Of a DNA stretch of 64,000 bases, positions 20,905 through 32,758 are shown piece after piece. The first letter of the stretch is position 1. The number at the start of each line of letters is the position of its first letter. Source of the DNA: Scilla litardierei (lineage: Eukaryota; Streptophyta; Magnoliopsida; Asparagales; Asparagaceae). The stretch covers positions 159,136,817-159,200,816 of the forward strand of contig CM061132.1 in NCBI GenBank assembly GCA_030789695.1. Reading direction: 5' to 3'. Both the position numbers and the translations under genes were made by a program. The notes beneath the pieces were generated by a model that ran no database searches, had not been told where the DNA came from, and saw only the letters and a list, made by a program, of their open reading frames with translations.

Positions 20905-21375
20905 TCATGCAACCGATTCATCAACGATACAATCGGACTCCGCGACGACGACTCGACAGAGAGGGCAGCTTGAGTGAGTCTCGAACCACATGTCGACGCA
21001 CTCAGCATGAAACCTATGGCCACATCTCGGCAACATGCGCCCCTTCTCGCCCTCTCTGAACTCCGCCAAGCAAATGGCACACTCCAGCTTCTCCTCTTCT
21101 CCACCCCATAACACTGCGTCGTACACAAAGATCGGCAACGATGCAAGCACCTCGGGCTTGAGCTTATCCCCGCGTGTCACTTCCCCGGCGTCGACGGCCG
21201 CCGTTACCCTGCGGTCGCGTTGCTCTTGAGAGCAGAGGTGGCGGACATAGTAGCACAAGATGAGGGACATGATTGCCAGAAAGGCCAGCACGTACGCTGA
21301 CGCGATCCTCCATTGCTCGGTGAGGAGCTCGGCATCTTCGGTGGCCGAGGGATCATGGTAGTTGCTGCCGTGCAT
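20905..21375 (-). CDS. ATL-type RING-H2 E3 ubiquitin ligase
   Basis: This is a 156-residue, intronless protein. Residues 22-44 form one hydrophobic membrane segment (ASAYVLAFLAIMSLILCYY), followed by a basic stretch. The RING-H2 domain has ligands C99, C102, C118, H120, H123, C126, C137 and C140 with the canonical C-x2-C-x15-C-x-H-x2-H-x2-C-x10-C-x2-C spacing. It also has the ATL-type Pro two residues before the third ligand and Trp130. The GLD motif is degenerate (GDKLKPEVLASLP). The family are membrane-anchored E3 ligases that transfer ubiquitin from an E2, often in stress or defence signalling; the specific role is unknown. I chose the ATG at 21375. An in-frame ATG at 21468 would add 31 residues without family features. 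It is short for an ATL but complete, with no breaks. Confidence 0.88.
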   Translation of the reverse strand: MHGSNYHDPSATEDAELLTEQWRIASAYVLAFLAIMSLILCYYVRHLCSQEQRDRRVTAAVDAGEVTRGDKLKPEVLASLPIFVYDAVLWGGEEEKLECAICLAEFREGEKGRMLPRCGHRFHAECVDMWFETHSSCPLCRVVVAESDCIVDESVA

Positions 21376-22188
21376 GGTTTTGATGCGGAGAGCTGGTTTG
21401 GGGATTGAGTTGGGCCAAAAATTAGAAGAATTTTGAGAAGTCCACCGGAAGGTTGTTCTTGGCTGCAAGCAATATGTTCCTGGAGCGAAAGAGACGAGCT
21501 AACGAATTTTCAGTTGTATACATTATTATCGAGTCAACGGATTCCAGAGAGAGCTGAAGTCAAATGCTAATGTAGTTTCAGGTTTCTTTCGTGGACTGCC
21601 TCTTAGTTCTAGAACTCAATTTCGCAGCGTTCAAGTAATTAAGATTGAAGAAGAAGATGCTCAAAAAGTGTTTGAATTTTTTTTTTTCAGTTACAACAAG
21701 GAGTATGCGTCCATGATTTCTACTATCATACTCAGAAAAATCCACAGCCCACTTCTTGCATATCCGCACCATTCAATATGCAAATGTTCAAGTTTTAGAA
21801 CACAGATGCATCAAAAATTTGTTCATTTTCATAACGTTTGCTAATGTATCAGATGGTTGAAAATTTAATGGTTGAAAATTTAACGGTTTCATAATAAAAT
21901 AAATCTTCCACTGGTATATTAACAAGCAAAGAACTTAGAGTCGCTAGATACCTAGATACATGATTTATCTAGCTTTTTATTGAACATGATTGTCAAAAAT
22001 GAGGGCTGTTCGATAGTCCATAAAAGATGTAAAGCGTGGATCTAGGGATGATTTTTGCTCACGTGGCGAATATGAGTCTGTCACCTTAGGAATGTCCAAT
22101 TAATAACCAATGACTCTTACGAATGTACATCCGTAGTAACCATTGAAGAGGAGGACAATGACTCGTGACTCGCAATTCGAATGCTTTA
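21376..22188. other. Upstream region of the first ATL gene
   Basis: This AT-rich region has no coding signal. A TATACA-like element on the minus strand near 21515 could serve the ATL gene. A short direct duplication, TGGTTGAAAATTTAA, occurs at about 21852-21885. Confidence 0.4.
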
Positions 22189-23662
22189 GGGCCTGTTCTT
22201 TTGTTGGATTGTGCTCGAGGAAGCGGGTGAGACCCACTATTCACCCCACTGTAGCTGAGATACCCAAATGAAATTCTCAGCTTGTGTTCTTTTGAGAGAT
22301 TCTGACATCTAGAATTTGGACTGAGCTGGCGGGGGAATTTGGGATTCGCATCCTCTTCTGTTTTCTTTAGGGGTGTGCACGGGTACAGGGTACCCAGATA
22401 CCCGATCGGAACCTACCCTAACGGGTAGGTTCTGGGTAGATAGTTATCGGTTCCGGGTAGGTTCCGGGTAGGAAAATTTGGAACCGACGGGTATCGGGTC
22501 CGGGTCCGGTTCCCGTTTATAGAAAATGGGTACCCAGAACCGGAACCGATATTTTATATATATATAAATTTTTATATATTATAATATTAAGGATCAAAAT
22601 ATATAAGAGTGATCCACCCTGGCTGTGTCTAATTTGAACTTATAATATTAGTGAGTACAACTTGCATCTTGAAGTTTTGAACAACGTGTAAGTTCATTAA
22701 ACAATGCATTTGAATCAAAGATCATATTGTTCTCTTATGCGTTCAAAAGAGCAGTAGAGGTAAACGTGAATCATTCTTCCAAATGTTTAGCTTTATCTAG
22801 TGAAATGACTGGTCAGTATGCATTTATCACTGAAAAAAGAGATTAGAGACAATATTTTACTTCCAGATTGGTTTTTATTTATGCGTATTTGTGGTAATTG
22901 TTATGCACAGATCATTTGGAAATCATTGTTCGTAATGCCTCACAAATTAGATTTTTTTTACAGGGTACCCGGAACCTACCCAGAACCATAGGGTCCGGGT
23001 AGGGTCCGGGTATAGAGTTCAAATGGGTAGGTTCCGGGTCCAAATTTTAGGAACCGGTCCCTTACCGGGTAGGGTCCGGGTAACATGAAAAAAACAGGGT
23101 ACCCGGACCCGCACACCCGTAGTTTTCTCCGTTAAACGTGGGGATTACGCGCTGGATTCTCTCGCTGGGCTCCGCCGTGTTTCGCATCAAGTGGTAAGCA
23201 ATTTGTTTGAGTTTTTTTTGCATTTGGTACCACCGAATTCATTTGAGTTGAGTGGGCCCCACACCAAAAAAAGAATTTCATCCAGCTTCGTTTGATTTGA
23301 GTGGATCCCACACCCAAAAACGAATTCTGATTGCAGCATGGAAACCCTTCAATTAGTTTAATAATTAATAATTAATAATTAATGATTAATAATTAATTAG
23401 TTTAAGTTTAAGGAATTACTTTAGTTTTAATAATAATAATTTAAATTTGGTGGGCCACACACCACTTTCTTCATCAAACTTTCCAAACAACGTTCTCAAC
23501 CAAAAGAAAACAAGAAAATTTAGTGGGCCCCACAGCACATTCTCAACTCCACTTTCTATCCAACTTTCTACCAAAGAAACACACTGTACCAATTTTCTCT
23601 CTCCCAAGATTCCACACCCTTTAACTTTCCACAAATCCACATTCTAGCCAAAGAACATGCCC
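22189..23662. mobile_element. PIF/Harbinger-like (Tourist-type) non-autonomous element, TSD TTA
   Basis: The left end GGGCCTGTTCTTTTG is inverted at the right end as CAAAGAACATGCCC. TTA flanks both ends (22186-22188 and 23663-23665), the 3-bp duplication typical of PIF/Harbinger. Without the nested hAT-like element (22368-23121) it is about 0.7 kb. No transposase is seen. The interior includes an AT-rich simple repeat of TAATTAA at about 23358-23400. Confidence 0.75.
22368..23121. mobile_element. hAT-like non-autonomous element nested in the PIF-like element
   Basis: The ends TAGGGGTGTGCACGGGTACA and GTACCCGGACCCGCACACCCGTA form imperfect inverted repeats. The 8-bp flanks are GTTTTCTT (22360-22367) and GTTTTCTC (23122-23129), matching at 7 of 8. 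Subterminal regions are packed with GGGTAGGTTCCGGG motifs in both orientations; the AT-rich middle has no ORF. It belongs to the same family as 45711-47026. Confidence 0.85.
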
Positions 23663-23665
23663 TTA

Positions 23666-25079
23666 GCATCACAAAAGATGTGGTATGAAGAAGTCTTCCT
23701 CTTTTGGATCGAAGAAGTAGGTGACGTGACGATAGCATGTGTTACGGTAGAAAGGACGAGCCCGTAGATGAGATTGATGTTCCATTTTTGTTCTGTCAAA
23801 GCCATGAGATCACATTCATCCATGTTGCAAATCCAAATAAAAATAAAAATTAAGTTCACCTATAAATCTTCAAAAAAAAATTAATTTTGAATGTTACTGT
23901 TGATGTCCAGAATCTCGTGGGACTCAGATCAAGCCACGATTTCGAGTATTCTCACAGTAGAAAGCCATTGCAGGGTTTTATCGGGCTAATAGGGGTAGGA
24001 TCCTTTGACACCGCCTTAAACAGATAGAAAACACATTAGAGGAAACGGAGGGGTCGGATGGCCCTCCGATTGGCTTTTGATGCTTAAGTTAATATCAAGC
24101 TGATGAAGGAGAGATCGTCGGCCGAGTGTAAATGTTGCTGGGGTTGAGATGTGGAAGCGAAAATGCTAGGGTTTTAGAGATGAGATCTCAGATACCTGAT
24201 AGAGAGGGGTTTTGCCCAAAGTATAGGATCGGGTACGGTTTTGTCACATCAGGAGATCCTCCATGTCCCTTCGCAACAAACCCGTCAGAGAATTTCTCGG
24301 GACGTGAAGTGCTTGCCGTAACCACTCCCCCAACAAAGCTAGTTGCATGCGCGTCGTTTGACAAAGCGGCTGCACATCGCTTTTGATAAGGCTGGTCGTG
24401 CACCGCGCATTTCCTCTGATAAAGTTAGCAGTCACGCGCATGGGTCAGGCCCACTAGTAACGAATTGGAGAGAGAGAAGCAGCACATCTGCCTGAGATCA
24501 TATTGTTGTTGAGATCATATTGTTGTGATTGCATGGGCTAGGCGAGTGCTTGGGCCGTGGAGTCGAGTGGACCGACCTTGGAAGATCGTCCCATAGAGAT
24601 CGAGCCACCGTTGAGGGGCCCGACCAGATGGAGGTCGTTCATGTTGAGCTGAGCTGCCAAAGGAGCTGATCTCGTGGGGCTGTCCTTGCCGAGCTATGCT
24701 GCTGAGGGAACATACTGACTGCTGTCGTGACTGGTTACATGATCTTCAAGGACGCATGTGGTTCGCTGATTGGTCCCTTCGGTCCAGCTCAACCGGTCTC
24801 TACCGTGGGTAGGTCCCAACTAACGCATCATCCACACTTACCATCCTTTAGCAATCAACCATTCGGGGGTCAATAATAGTGATCATGCCTTACCGTATTT
24901 TGAGATGAAAGAAATCTTACTTAGGCAACGAAAAGGAAGCACGAAGCAAAGTACTTGGCTTTCACCCGTTTTGACTATCAAGATCTAAGAATGCCAACAA
25001 ACTCATATGCTAACTTCATGAACCCATCTCTAACCTCAACCCCACATAGTTAAGATCATGGCTTACGAACAAGAGTATC
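23666..25079. other. Gene-free tract with a decayed gypsy LTR fragment
   Basis: Around 23897-24840 the sequence has LTR-like traits. One is TTTTGATGCTTAAGTT near 24077, which resembles the GATGCCTAAGTCAG block of the Tat LTRs. No clear TG...CA borders or target duplication were found. The rest shows no coding signal. Confidence 0.35.
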
Positions 25080-25372
25080 AGAAGCATCTTCATTGAGGTA
25101 ATTCACGAAACATGAGAAATAAGTCATCCCTAGATTCTTTCTCCAGCTTGAGTGTCTTGTGTTTTATCAGACCCCCTCCTCTCCATCCTTGCCGCCTTCA
25201 TCTTCCTTAATTACTTCCCTCTCATCTCCTTCTCGAAATTCAGCTGCCTCTCTTCTCACAACGCACGAATCCATCCCACTCTCCACCCAACTCTGTTGCT
25301 TGCTGACAACAACAAACATGCCTTCCACTTCAACCAGGTATCAAATCATGCAAAAGCTCCCTTGTTGTAGAT
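25080..25372 (+). other. Possible exon-like remnant of an unidentified gene
   Basis: A pyrimidine-rich stretch gives two overlapping plus-strand frames, a hydrophobic one (DPLLSILAAFIFLNYFPL) and a Ser/Thr-rich one. It contains a donor-like CAG|GTATC near 25336. An LTR-like segment follows, and beyond it (26306-26389) another short frame reads QQEELATELAMTLAECLNCM and ends at TGA. The two could be parts of one broken gene, but I do not recognise the product. Confidence 0.15.
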
Positions 25373-26305
25373 TGTTGGGATTAACTTTATATTTTTATTG
25401 CTAGAAGATACTGGTCTTGGCATACATATTCCAATATATTCCGTTTCAGTTTACACTGAGGCTGTTGACGGATGGGTTCTGCCCAACAGTACGGTGGGTT
25501 GACTCGGATGCCTCTGATGAGGTGGATTTTTGTCAGCTGTTGAGAGGAACCCACGGAGATTGGAACCCGGGTCAAAGAGAGCCAAGCTCGAGCTACTGGG
25601 CTGGAGCTCGACCTATCTCTGTTGATTTTGGACGAAGCTCGACCTAACTCTGGGTCAGACTGAGCGACTTGACGAGCTGCTGACTGGGTCGTTCCACGCG
25701 CTATCTGCAGCACAGACAATCGTTAGGAGTGTCGGATCTTGGTTCCGACCGAAATCCCCTCCGATGCTTAAGCCTATATTGGACTTAAGATGACTTGGGG
25801 CATCGGGATCGACCTACTAGGAGATCGACCAATTGATGTCGCTCCGAGTTATAGAGGAAGAAATATTAAAGTGGAAAGTAAGCGGAAAGTTTATCAGAGT
25901 ATCTAGTATTCAGTGCATCTGGAGTGTGAACCACTTTTTCTGTCCTTTTCTGCTCATTAATAGATGATGATTGCGCCCGTTTCTTGCTTGTTATAACGTC
26001 CTTGCCATTATTGCGGCATTATCTTCCTTAAAATGAGTGTATCGGCTCCTTCCTTAATTCGCCATTATTAATCAATCACGTGCGGTTAGCGAGGCCTAAC
26101 AGTTAAACGAGCCTGGCTCATTGGCCGGGCAAGAACTCGCCTTTTTCAATCGGCTTTTGGGCTATTGGGCCGAGACCCAACGCTTCAAGTGGGCTTCTCC
26201 TTCCAGGTGGAAAATATCACATCGCGTCTCCTTCCCGCCAGGCCCGAGCGTACGTGCAGGCCCAGGCCCATCGTTCTGCCTTCTTTTCTTTTGTAATTCC
26301 CAACA
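25373..26305 (-). repeat. Candidate gypsy LTR (solo or fragment), minus orientation
   Basis: The segment begins TGTTGGGATTAAC and ends GTAATTCCCAACA, giving inverted 8-bp ends TGTTGGGA/TCCCAACA. Inside, CCTCCGATGCTTAAG (about 25758) matches the block shared with the Tat LTRs. The flanking 5-mers (TAGAT and AGAAG) do not match, so a simple solo-LTR insertion is not proven. Confidence 0.5.
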
Positions 26306-27330
26306 AGAAGAGTTGGCCACAGAGTTAGCAATGACACTTGCTGAATGTCTCAATTGTATGGGGTTTGAAAGAGGCTGGCGCAGCCATTGATCTCATCAGA
26401 ATAGTATTGAGTATTGACCTCGTTACACTGACAACGTATGAATGATATATATACATGGCTTTTATTTCTGCAAAAAAAAGACCATAAAAAAAGCTGCTCG
26501 ATCCATCGCTCCCTATTCATATTTCATGCATCAAAATTAAAACCTCAACCAACTTGAGGTGGCTCATTTTAATCGTTGTGACTGTAGGAATAGTTGCTTT
26601 TCTGAGCCCCTGCCCCCACGACGCAAAGCTAAAAAGCCAAGGCAAATAAAATCAGAAAGAAAAATACAAAATGGCTTTATATATACTTACGCATGAAGCA
26701 AACTAAAAAGTACTACAGCGTATCATCTGTGCCACACTTTTGAGATGAACCCCGTTTCCATCTCTCTTTTTTCATTGATGATTTCTTGCTCAGTACAGAG
26801 GGCACTATAACATGTGTAGCTATATCACACAGTTTCGTGCAAACTCTTTCTGTGTCATTATGAACGATACCCGTAACAGAGGGTGAAACCGAATTTTAAA
26901 GCAAAGTAGGCCGAGGCTGTACCCCTTCTAACATGACTCCTAGCCTAAATGAGGACTACTATGTAAATGTGGTGCACATTGACCTAATTTTTTCGGTTTC
27001 CGACCCCTAAATGAATTCTTTACTTGGAAATAAAAACTATATATTGACAGCGAACGATAATGGAACCATAACAAGGAGATGCTCTTGATTTGCTCCCGGA
27101 CCTAATATCACCAACAGTTTGGAATTAAGATCCGACGACCTCAAAATTATATCATCTCACTTTCAATTTGATTAGTCACTAAGAAATCTCCCACGCCGTA
27201 GGCACGGGAGGCGCAGAAAACAGAGCCATATAGTGCGAATCCCATCGCCCAGCACGACAACGCTCCAGCCCCCGATCGGACAAGTAAAAACTTTCTTGCA
27301 AAAAATGTACAAAATAAAACAAACAGAGAG
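26306..27330. other. Gene-free tract
   Basis: After the short frame ending near 26389, I see only AT-rich sequence without coding signal, repeats or promoter elements that I can support. Confidence 0.4.
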
Positions 27331-27570
27331 GGGAATTGCTATGGGAACCGACCTTTTTGCTCAGTTTACATACCACTATTTTTTTTAAAATACCATTTGT
27401 GTCCTTTTAAAAAGGCCCCAAATAAATTTTTTTATCAACTCACAGAATTCGCAACTCTTATGTCTTCTTCTTCACGTGCTTCTCAGCAAAAACCCAAGCC
27501 AGTATTAAAATAATTAAGTATTTAGTTAATTAAAATCCATTTTTAATTAACATCCATTTAACATTAGTCT

Positions 27571-27782
27571 ATGCCTCCCTCCCCCTCCCCGTCGCCTCCC
27601 CCATCCCCGCCCCCGCTCCACAACCCCACGTCGGCCGCCCCACTCTCCCGGTCACCCGCCCCCTGCCCACCTCCCCCCTGCCCCCTCCACCCACGCCACT
27701 CCCCAGCTCCCCTCCACCGCCTCCCCCTGTCAACCACCACCCCCCCCCCCCCCCACCACCACCACCCAAAAAAAAACAACAC
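27571..27782. repeat. C-rich low-complexity tract
   Basis: This is a run of CCTCCCC/CCGCC-like units ending in a C homopolymer, followed by CCACCACC and A9. It lies just inside the Mutator-like left end. It produces Pro-rich or Gly-rich open frames on both strands that are not genes. Confidence 0.8.
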
Positions 27783-27879
27783 CTACTACAAATTGGGGAT
27801 GAAAGTACTTTTATAACCTTCATTAAAAAAATTGTCACTATAATAGAAATTTATGTATAATATAAGACAAACCTTAATT

Positions 27880-28720
27880 CATATTGTGTAGTTTAGTAAT
27901 AAGGCTTCACGTGCCCATCCAGGCCACCTGATTCGATGTGTTTATCAGGTGAGATGGGTGCGGCCTCCGGGGTCGGTAAACCGAGCATTCGTTTAGTTGA
28001 GAACGCGCAGACCTGAGCATCGGTGCACCGAAGGGTAGTTTGGTGGAGCGGCGGATTCCTTGAACAATCGGTCGAACAGGTTCGGAGTTGAGGACATTCG
28101 GATCCGGTCGGTGGTCCGTCGAAGGGTAGCCTCGACGGGTTGGAGTCTTCTTGATCTGCACGGACGAGAGAGCTCGTCAGGGGGGGCGTCGGACCTTGGT
28201 TCCGACCAAGTCTCTTCTGATGCCTAAGTCAGATGGTGACTGAGCAGTGCTCGACGGAATCAAACTTGGTTCACAGAGAGACCAAGTGCGATTTCTCGAG
28301 TCGAGCTATGGAGGAGAAATATCAAAAGGTGGAAGACACGATTTTGAGAGGTAGAATACCAGGGTTGTGGGTATCCGGGATTCGATCCTTTTGCACTTCG
28401 CCCTTTATGCCTCTTGGAGGAGTCTTCATGTCAACGCCTTTATGGCGCCCCGTTATCTCGCCCTTCGCACCCGCCGGCTTTGATGGTCCCTTCAATAGTG
28501 ATTAAAGCAGGCATGATCTGGGGAGCGGCTTCCTCGAAGGATGGGAGGCCAACGGTGCACCGAGCGGCGGCGTTGGGCCTCGATGCCCCGGGCTCGCTTA
28601 TGGGGCTTTTGGGCTCGGGCCCAGTTCAGCTTCTTGTTCGTGGGACTGAGCCATCTTTCTTCGGCCTATTCGGGGTGTCGTATCACCACCCGATTACAAA
28701 GCCCATTGGATGTATTGTAA
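27880..28720 (-). repeat. Decayed gypsy LTR fragment
   Basis: The segment carries GGACCTTGGTTCCGACCAAG followed by TCTTCTGATGCCTAAGTCAG near 28194-28230, the block shared with the Tat LTRs, in the same orientation as the LTR at 19142-20234. Its borders are not resolved and it contains no gene. Confidence 0.45.
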
Positions 28721-30026
28721 TTCTTTCAAGTCGATTTTTTGAGTTTTTTCTGGGCCTTTCTTTACGTTTTTGGTGTATTTTCCCCAGGTTTTTTAGGTCG
28801 TTCTCATAGCCTTGCAAGCCTTTTATTTTGCATTTTTTACGTTTTTCCAGGGTTTTTAGGTCGATGTTCAGTGTCCTCACCATGGGCAAACACACTGCAA
28901 AAACGACAGTTCGTTTAAAATCGGTGTGTTCGGTCTCGCCCTCTCTAATTTTTCTAAGCTTGGTTGCAGAAATCTTTTACCGTCTCTAAAAAATTTTGTT
29001 TGCGATCTAGCAGTCTTGAGAGTATCTCATTTGGGAAAAGTAGGTTTTTAAAATATCTAATTATGAGTATAATTTGGTAATTTGTTAGTTGATTCTCTAA
29101 TTACGAGAAAATTATAGGTCCTATTTAAAAAATTTGGATTATTTATGCTTTTATTTTGGTTTTTTTGCAGAATTTTTTCTATGCTCCCTCTCTCCCTACG
29201 AATCGAGATGCTCCATTTTGATCGACGTCGACACTCGTGTGGATCTCGTTTGGCGAAAATGTTGGGTTTTGAACTATCTATTTATGGGTGTAATTTTGGT
29301 TGTGATTCTTTAATTTGAAGAAAATTTTAGGTTCTAATAAGAAGAGATTAATCAATATTTTGGATTAATTAGGACAGATTCATCAAGTTTTTTTTGGATT
29401 ACTTATACTTTTGATACTATTGAAAATTTTTAATCATGTGAGATACATTAATTTTTTAATAGTGTTTTGAAATATCTAATTAAAAGTATAATTTGGTTGT
29501 TGATTCTCTAATTAAAAGAAAATTTTAGGTTCTAATTATAAGAGTTTCAGAATTTTTTGGATTAATTAGGATAAATTCGTCATTTTTTGGACCACTTATG
29601 CTTTTGATACTGTTGAAAATTTTCATTTTTGCCACAATTGTACAATAAATAAAAAAACAAATACTTTTTCCGACAGAAAAAATTTGTGCCCCCGTAAATT
29701 TATATCCTGAATCAGTCACTGCGTACAACCCCCTCCTCCCCCACCCCACCCTCCACACACACCCCCCAACCCCCCCAACCCCTGTACCTCCGCCCCAGCA
29801 TCCCCAAAGCTGCCTCTGCCCCAGCCCCCCTCCCCCAGCCCCTACATGGTCATTAAGTATAATTAATGTATACTTAATATAAATTAGGGTTTAAAAGAAG
29901 AAAAGAAGCGTAGGCAGTTTAGAAACTATGTGAATTGAGGTCATTTTCGAAAGGTCAGTCTGTGAACTGAGCAAAAATGTGGCTTTTTAAAATATTTAGA
30001 TCTGTACACAGAGTAAATTTTTAAAC
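28721..30026. other. Gene-free AT-rich tract with repeat scraps
   Basis: Phrases such as TTTTAGGTTCTAATTA and AAATATCTAATTA recur (29050-29600), so this is a decayed repeat. A stretch near 29690-29725 (GTGCCCCCGTAAATTT, TCAGTCACTG) resembles a common plant DNA-transposon end. A C-rich run lies at 29730-29850. Confidence 0.35.
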
Positions 30027-30158
30027 GGTCTGTGAATTGAGCAAAAAGGTTTGTTCGCATAGTAATTCCCAAAATAAAAAAGGAGTTTTTTTGGATATTT
30101 ACCCTCCACATTTTCATATTTAGACATTTACCTTCTAACACATTAACAATTTCTAAGA

Positions 30159-30837
30159 GAGAGTTCATTTGCACGCCCATCGTTTTACTCCGTGCACATA
30201 CATGTAATTACAAGTTTGTCATTCCCCTCTTTCCCCGCCCCTCCGCCCCCACCCATCTCCTCCGCCCTCCCTCGCCCCACACCCCCTCATCCCCGCCTCC
30301 TCCTCCGCGAGGATAAAGGGTGACATTCAAAAGAACTAATTAAAGAAGCCAAAAAAGTCCCACGTAAAAAAGAAATCGAGAAAAAGGAAAAAAAATCAAT
30401 AACACCAAGAAGTTGCTGTTGAAAAGAGAGAGAAAAATCAAAGGATCCATTCTAAGATCTCCGTTGCCTTCGCTCTCTTCCATCACCTCTCTCTCATTCT
30501 CTCCCAAATTCTTTCCCAAATTCTCTCCCAAATTCCATTAATCAAAACCATAACCCCAAAATCTCGCCTCTGATGAGCACCAGACCAGGCCAGTTACCAG
30601 CATTTACCTGTCGATTCTTCAAGATTGGCATCCGCTGCCTCATGATACTCCGCCAAATCTTGCCCCTTCCTCTCCACTTATTTACAAGTTTTGGCCGATT
30701 GGAGAGGAGGGCGAGGGGGCTGTGGATGGCGGAGGAGGGGGCACGGGCTAGAGGGGTGGGGAAAGAAGGGAATGGAAAATTTGTAAATAAGTGGTATGTG
30801 AGCGGTGTAAAAATGGTGGGGGCGCAAAGGAACTCCC
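30159..30837. mobile_element. Mutator-like non-autonomous element (Pack-MULE-like)
   Basis: The ends form long imperfect inverted repeats of about 60 bp (left GAGAGTTCATTTGCACGCCC; right, read inverted, GGGAGTTCCTTTGCGCCCCC). The flanking 9-mers TTTCTAAGA and ATTCTAAAA agree at 7 of 9. GC-rich segments sit just inside both ends. It belongs to the same family as 52931-53620 and the ends at 42274 and 45686. Confidence 0.7.
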
Positions 30838-31405
30838 ATTCTAAAAACCTCCAATTCTCTAACTCATATCAGTTTTTGAGACACACCCGTTGCTGGCAAC
30901 TAACCGTTAAAGAGTAACGAAAATTACCGCTAAAATGTCTAACATTAATATTCTGAATATGTTGTTTAAAATGTCTAAAGGAATTTAGATTGCGGGCACT
31001 GAGTCTAGGCTTTAAATGAATTTTACAACAACAATCACATACAGGCGAGGACCGTAAAGGAAAAACGTGGTGCTTGAACCTGAAATCTGTAACGCGATTA
31101 GATAATCCAACGGACAAGGCCCCCTTGAGATTGGGTATGGACCTTCTATTTCTCCTTCAATTCCATCCTTCAACTCTCAACAGTGAGATGCATCGACATC
31201 GTCACATCAACCTTGGCGAGTATGGCAGCGGATCACGGGCTGGTGGAGCAAGGGGCGGCGGAGCATCCGTTCACTCGCATCTCTTGGGTTGAGATCGTCG
31301 AACTTCCCTTCAGGCTTGTGTGATGATCAAGATAGATTACTGCAGCCTTAATCATGTGCGAGTCAGGATCAGTTGCAAATGGAGTCCAAGCGATTCCGAA
31401 AAATT
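30838..31405. other. Gene-free flank of the second Tat element
   Basis: A short GC-rich frame near 31074-31292 is not recognisable. No other structure is seen. Confidence 0.35.
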
Positions 31406-31410
31406 GTAAT

Positions 31411-32550
31411 TGTTACGACCTAAAGATCGTGATAGTCCGATCTTCCATCAAAGCCCGCCGGATACCCGGCCAGCTCGTCCCCCCTTTATGAAGGCTACCT
31501 AGACCAGCAGCAGGGCCTTCTTCGCCTCAACCTCGCAGGCCGTTCACTTGTTCCATCTGGCCTACTATGCGCCCGTCGACCCTAAAGTCCACCTCGACTA
31601 GGGGAAGGGTGCACTCCGCCTCGACTAGTGGGAAGGGCGCACTCCGCCTCGATCCTTGCCGGTTGTGCACCCATTCCCCTCCAAGCTCGCCGGGCGCAGC
31701 ACGCGAGGCGTATGACCGGATCGTCCGTCATCTATCAGGAGCGACCAAGCGACTCATTTGCGGCCTCGCTCCTCAAACGCATTTCGATGACCCTTTGGCA
31801 CGTCGGACACGACAAACAACCTAGTACATGGACGCCACTGACACTTTCGCCTCTCGACAATCTGACAAAGTGCCCCATGGCCACTGCGCCCCCTGACCCT
31901 TGGAGCTTTCGGCTCTGACACCCTAACAAAAGCACCCCTGGCCGTTACGTCGTCTGACAAAAGCATGGCCGACATGCCAGGTCCTGACATCCTCGTCCGA
32001 AGCTTCTGCTGACATGTGAGCCAACTCAGCACGCCAGGTTAGCCTCACCTAACCGTCTCCATCAGGTATAAATACCCGTTTGCCTCCACCGACGTAGGGG
32101 GTTGACAAATTAACTCCGAATATCATTACTCACACACAAGAGCGAAGGACTTTCATATCTTCGTTCTTCCACAATTGATAGCTCGTCACGTAAGGTCGAC
32201 TCACTCTTAGTCTGACCTGCGTGCCTAGCCCCCGCTTTTAAGCCCTAATACTAACTTAGGCATCGGAGAAGCTAAGGGTTGGACCCCAACCTGGCCTTTC
32301 TGACAAGCTGCTCCTTGTGCAGGCGAGCTCGTTTTCACATGTTGCGCTCAGTTCCCACCTCCAGCAGTGCAGTTGGTGGGCCGAGTCCTCGCGAGATCGG
32401 TCCTGTGGTCGGCCTTCGTAGTGTGCCCAGCCTCGTCACTACACTCATTACTTGTCAAATAGCCTACCCTAATCACATCCAAATCCTAACCACCGTGCCC
32501 TTGGTTCCCCTTAATACAAATTCATTGTACGCGAGTTCTACCCTGCAACA
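31411..32550 (+). repeat. 5' LTR of the second Tat element
   Basis: It runs from TGTTACGACC to CCCTGCAACA (1140 bp). A CCTCGACTAGTGGGAAGGG-type unit occurs twice at 31592-31646. The block GATGCCTAAG is present inverted (CTTAGGCATC, near 32256). Confidence 0.92.
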
Positions 32551-32552
32551 AT

Positions 32553-32571
32553 TGGCGCTGTCTGTGAGAAC
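32553..32571 (+). other. Primer-binding site of the second Tat element
   Basis: TGGCGCTGTCTGTGAGAAC follows the LTR by two bases. It resembles the primer site of the first Tat element, with substitutions. Confidence 0.85.
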
Positions 32572-32758
32572 GACGGGTCACACCAATGTCTAACTCCATA
32601 CCCATCAACCGGAATTCCGACCACGGTAAAGACCATATGGACCAAGAATCACATTCTCACCCAAGGACTCCTACGACTAATCCGCCCCTGAGGCGGAGGT
32701 CGAGACTATCCAGGCCTCGGCCCGTGCTGTACAGTAAAGCTTCGAGGCCTTCACTAAG

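Larger units (their letters stand above)
27331..30070. mobile_element. Two ends of Mutator-like elements in inverted orientation, possibly one compound element
   Basis: The left end GGGAATTGCTATGGGAACCG (27331) and the inverted right end GGGAATTACTATGCGAACAA (minus strand from 30070) share about 80 percent over 44 bp, including CCTTTTTGCTCA. The flanking 9-mers (AACAGAGAG and AAAATAAAA) do not match. The ends may therefore belong to two elements, with the interior including LTR and other repeat scraps. Confidence 0.4.

Noticed and set aside
25159..25404. Complete small gene
   Set aside because: Two overlapping frames are equally open, no domain is recognised, and the sequence runs into an LTR-like segment.
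27331..30070. A single 2.7-kb Mutator-like element
   Set aside because: The inverted ends match, but flanking 9-mers differ and the interior has unrelated repeats. It is reported only as a low-confidence possibility.
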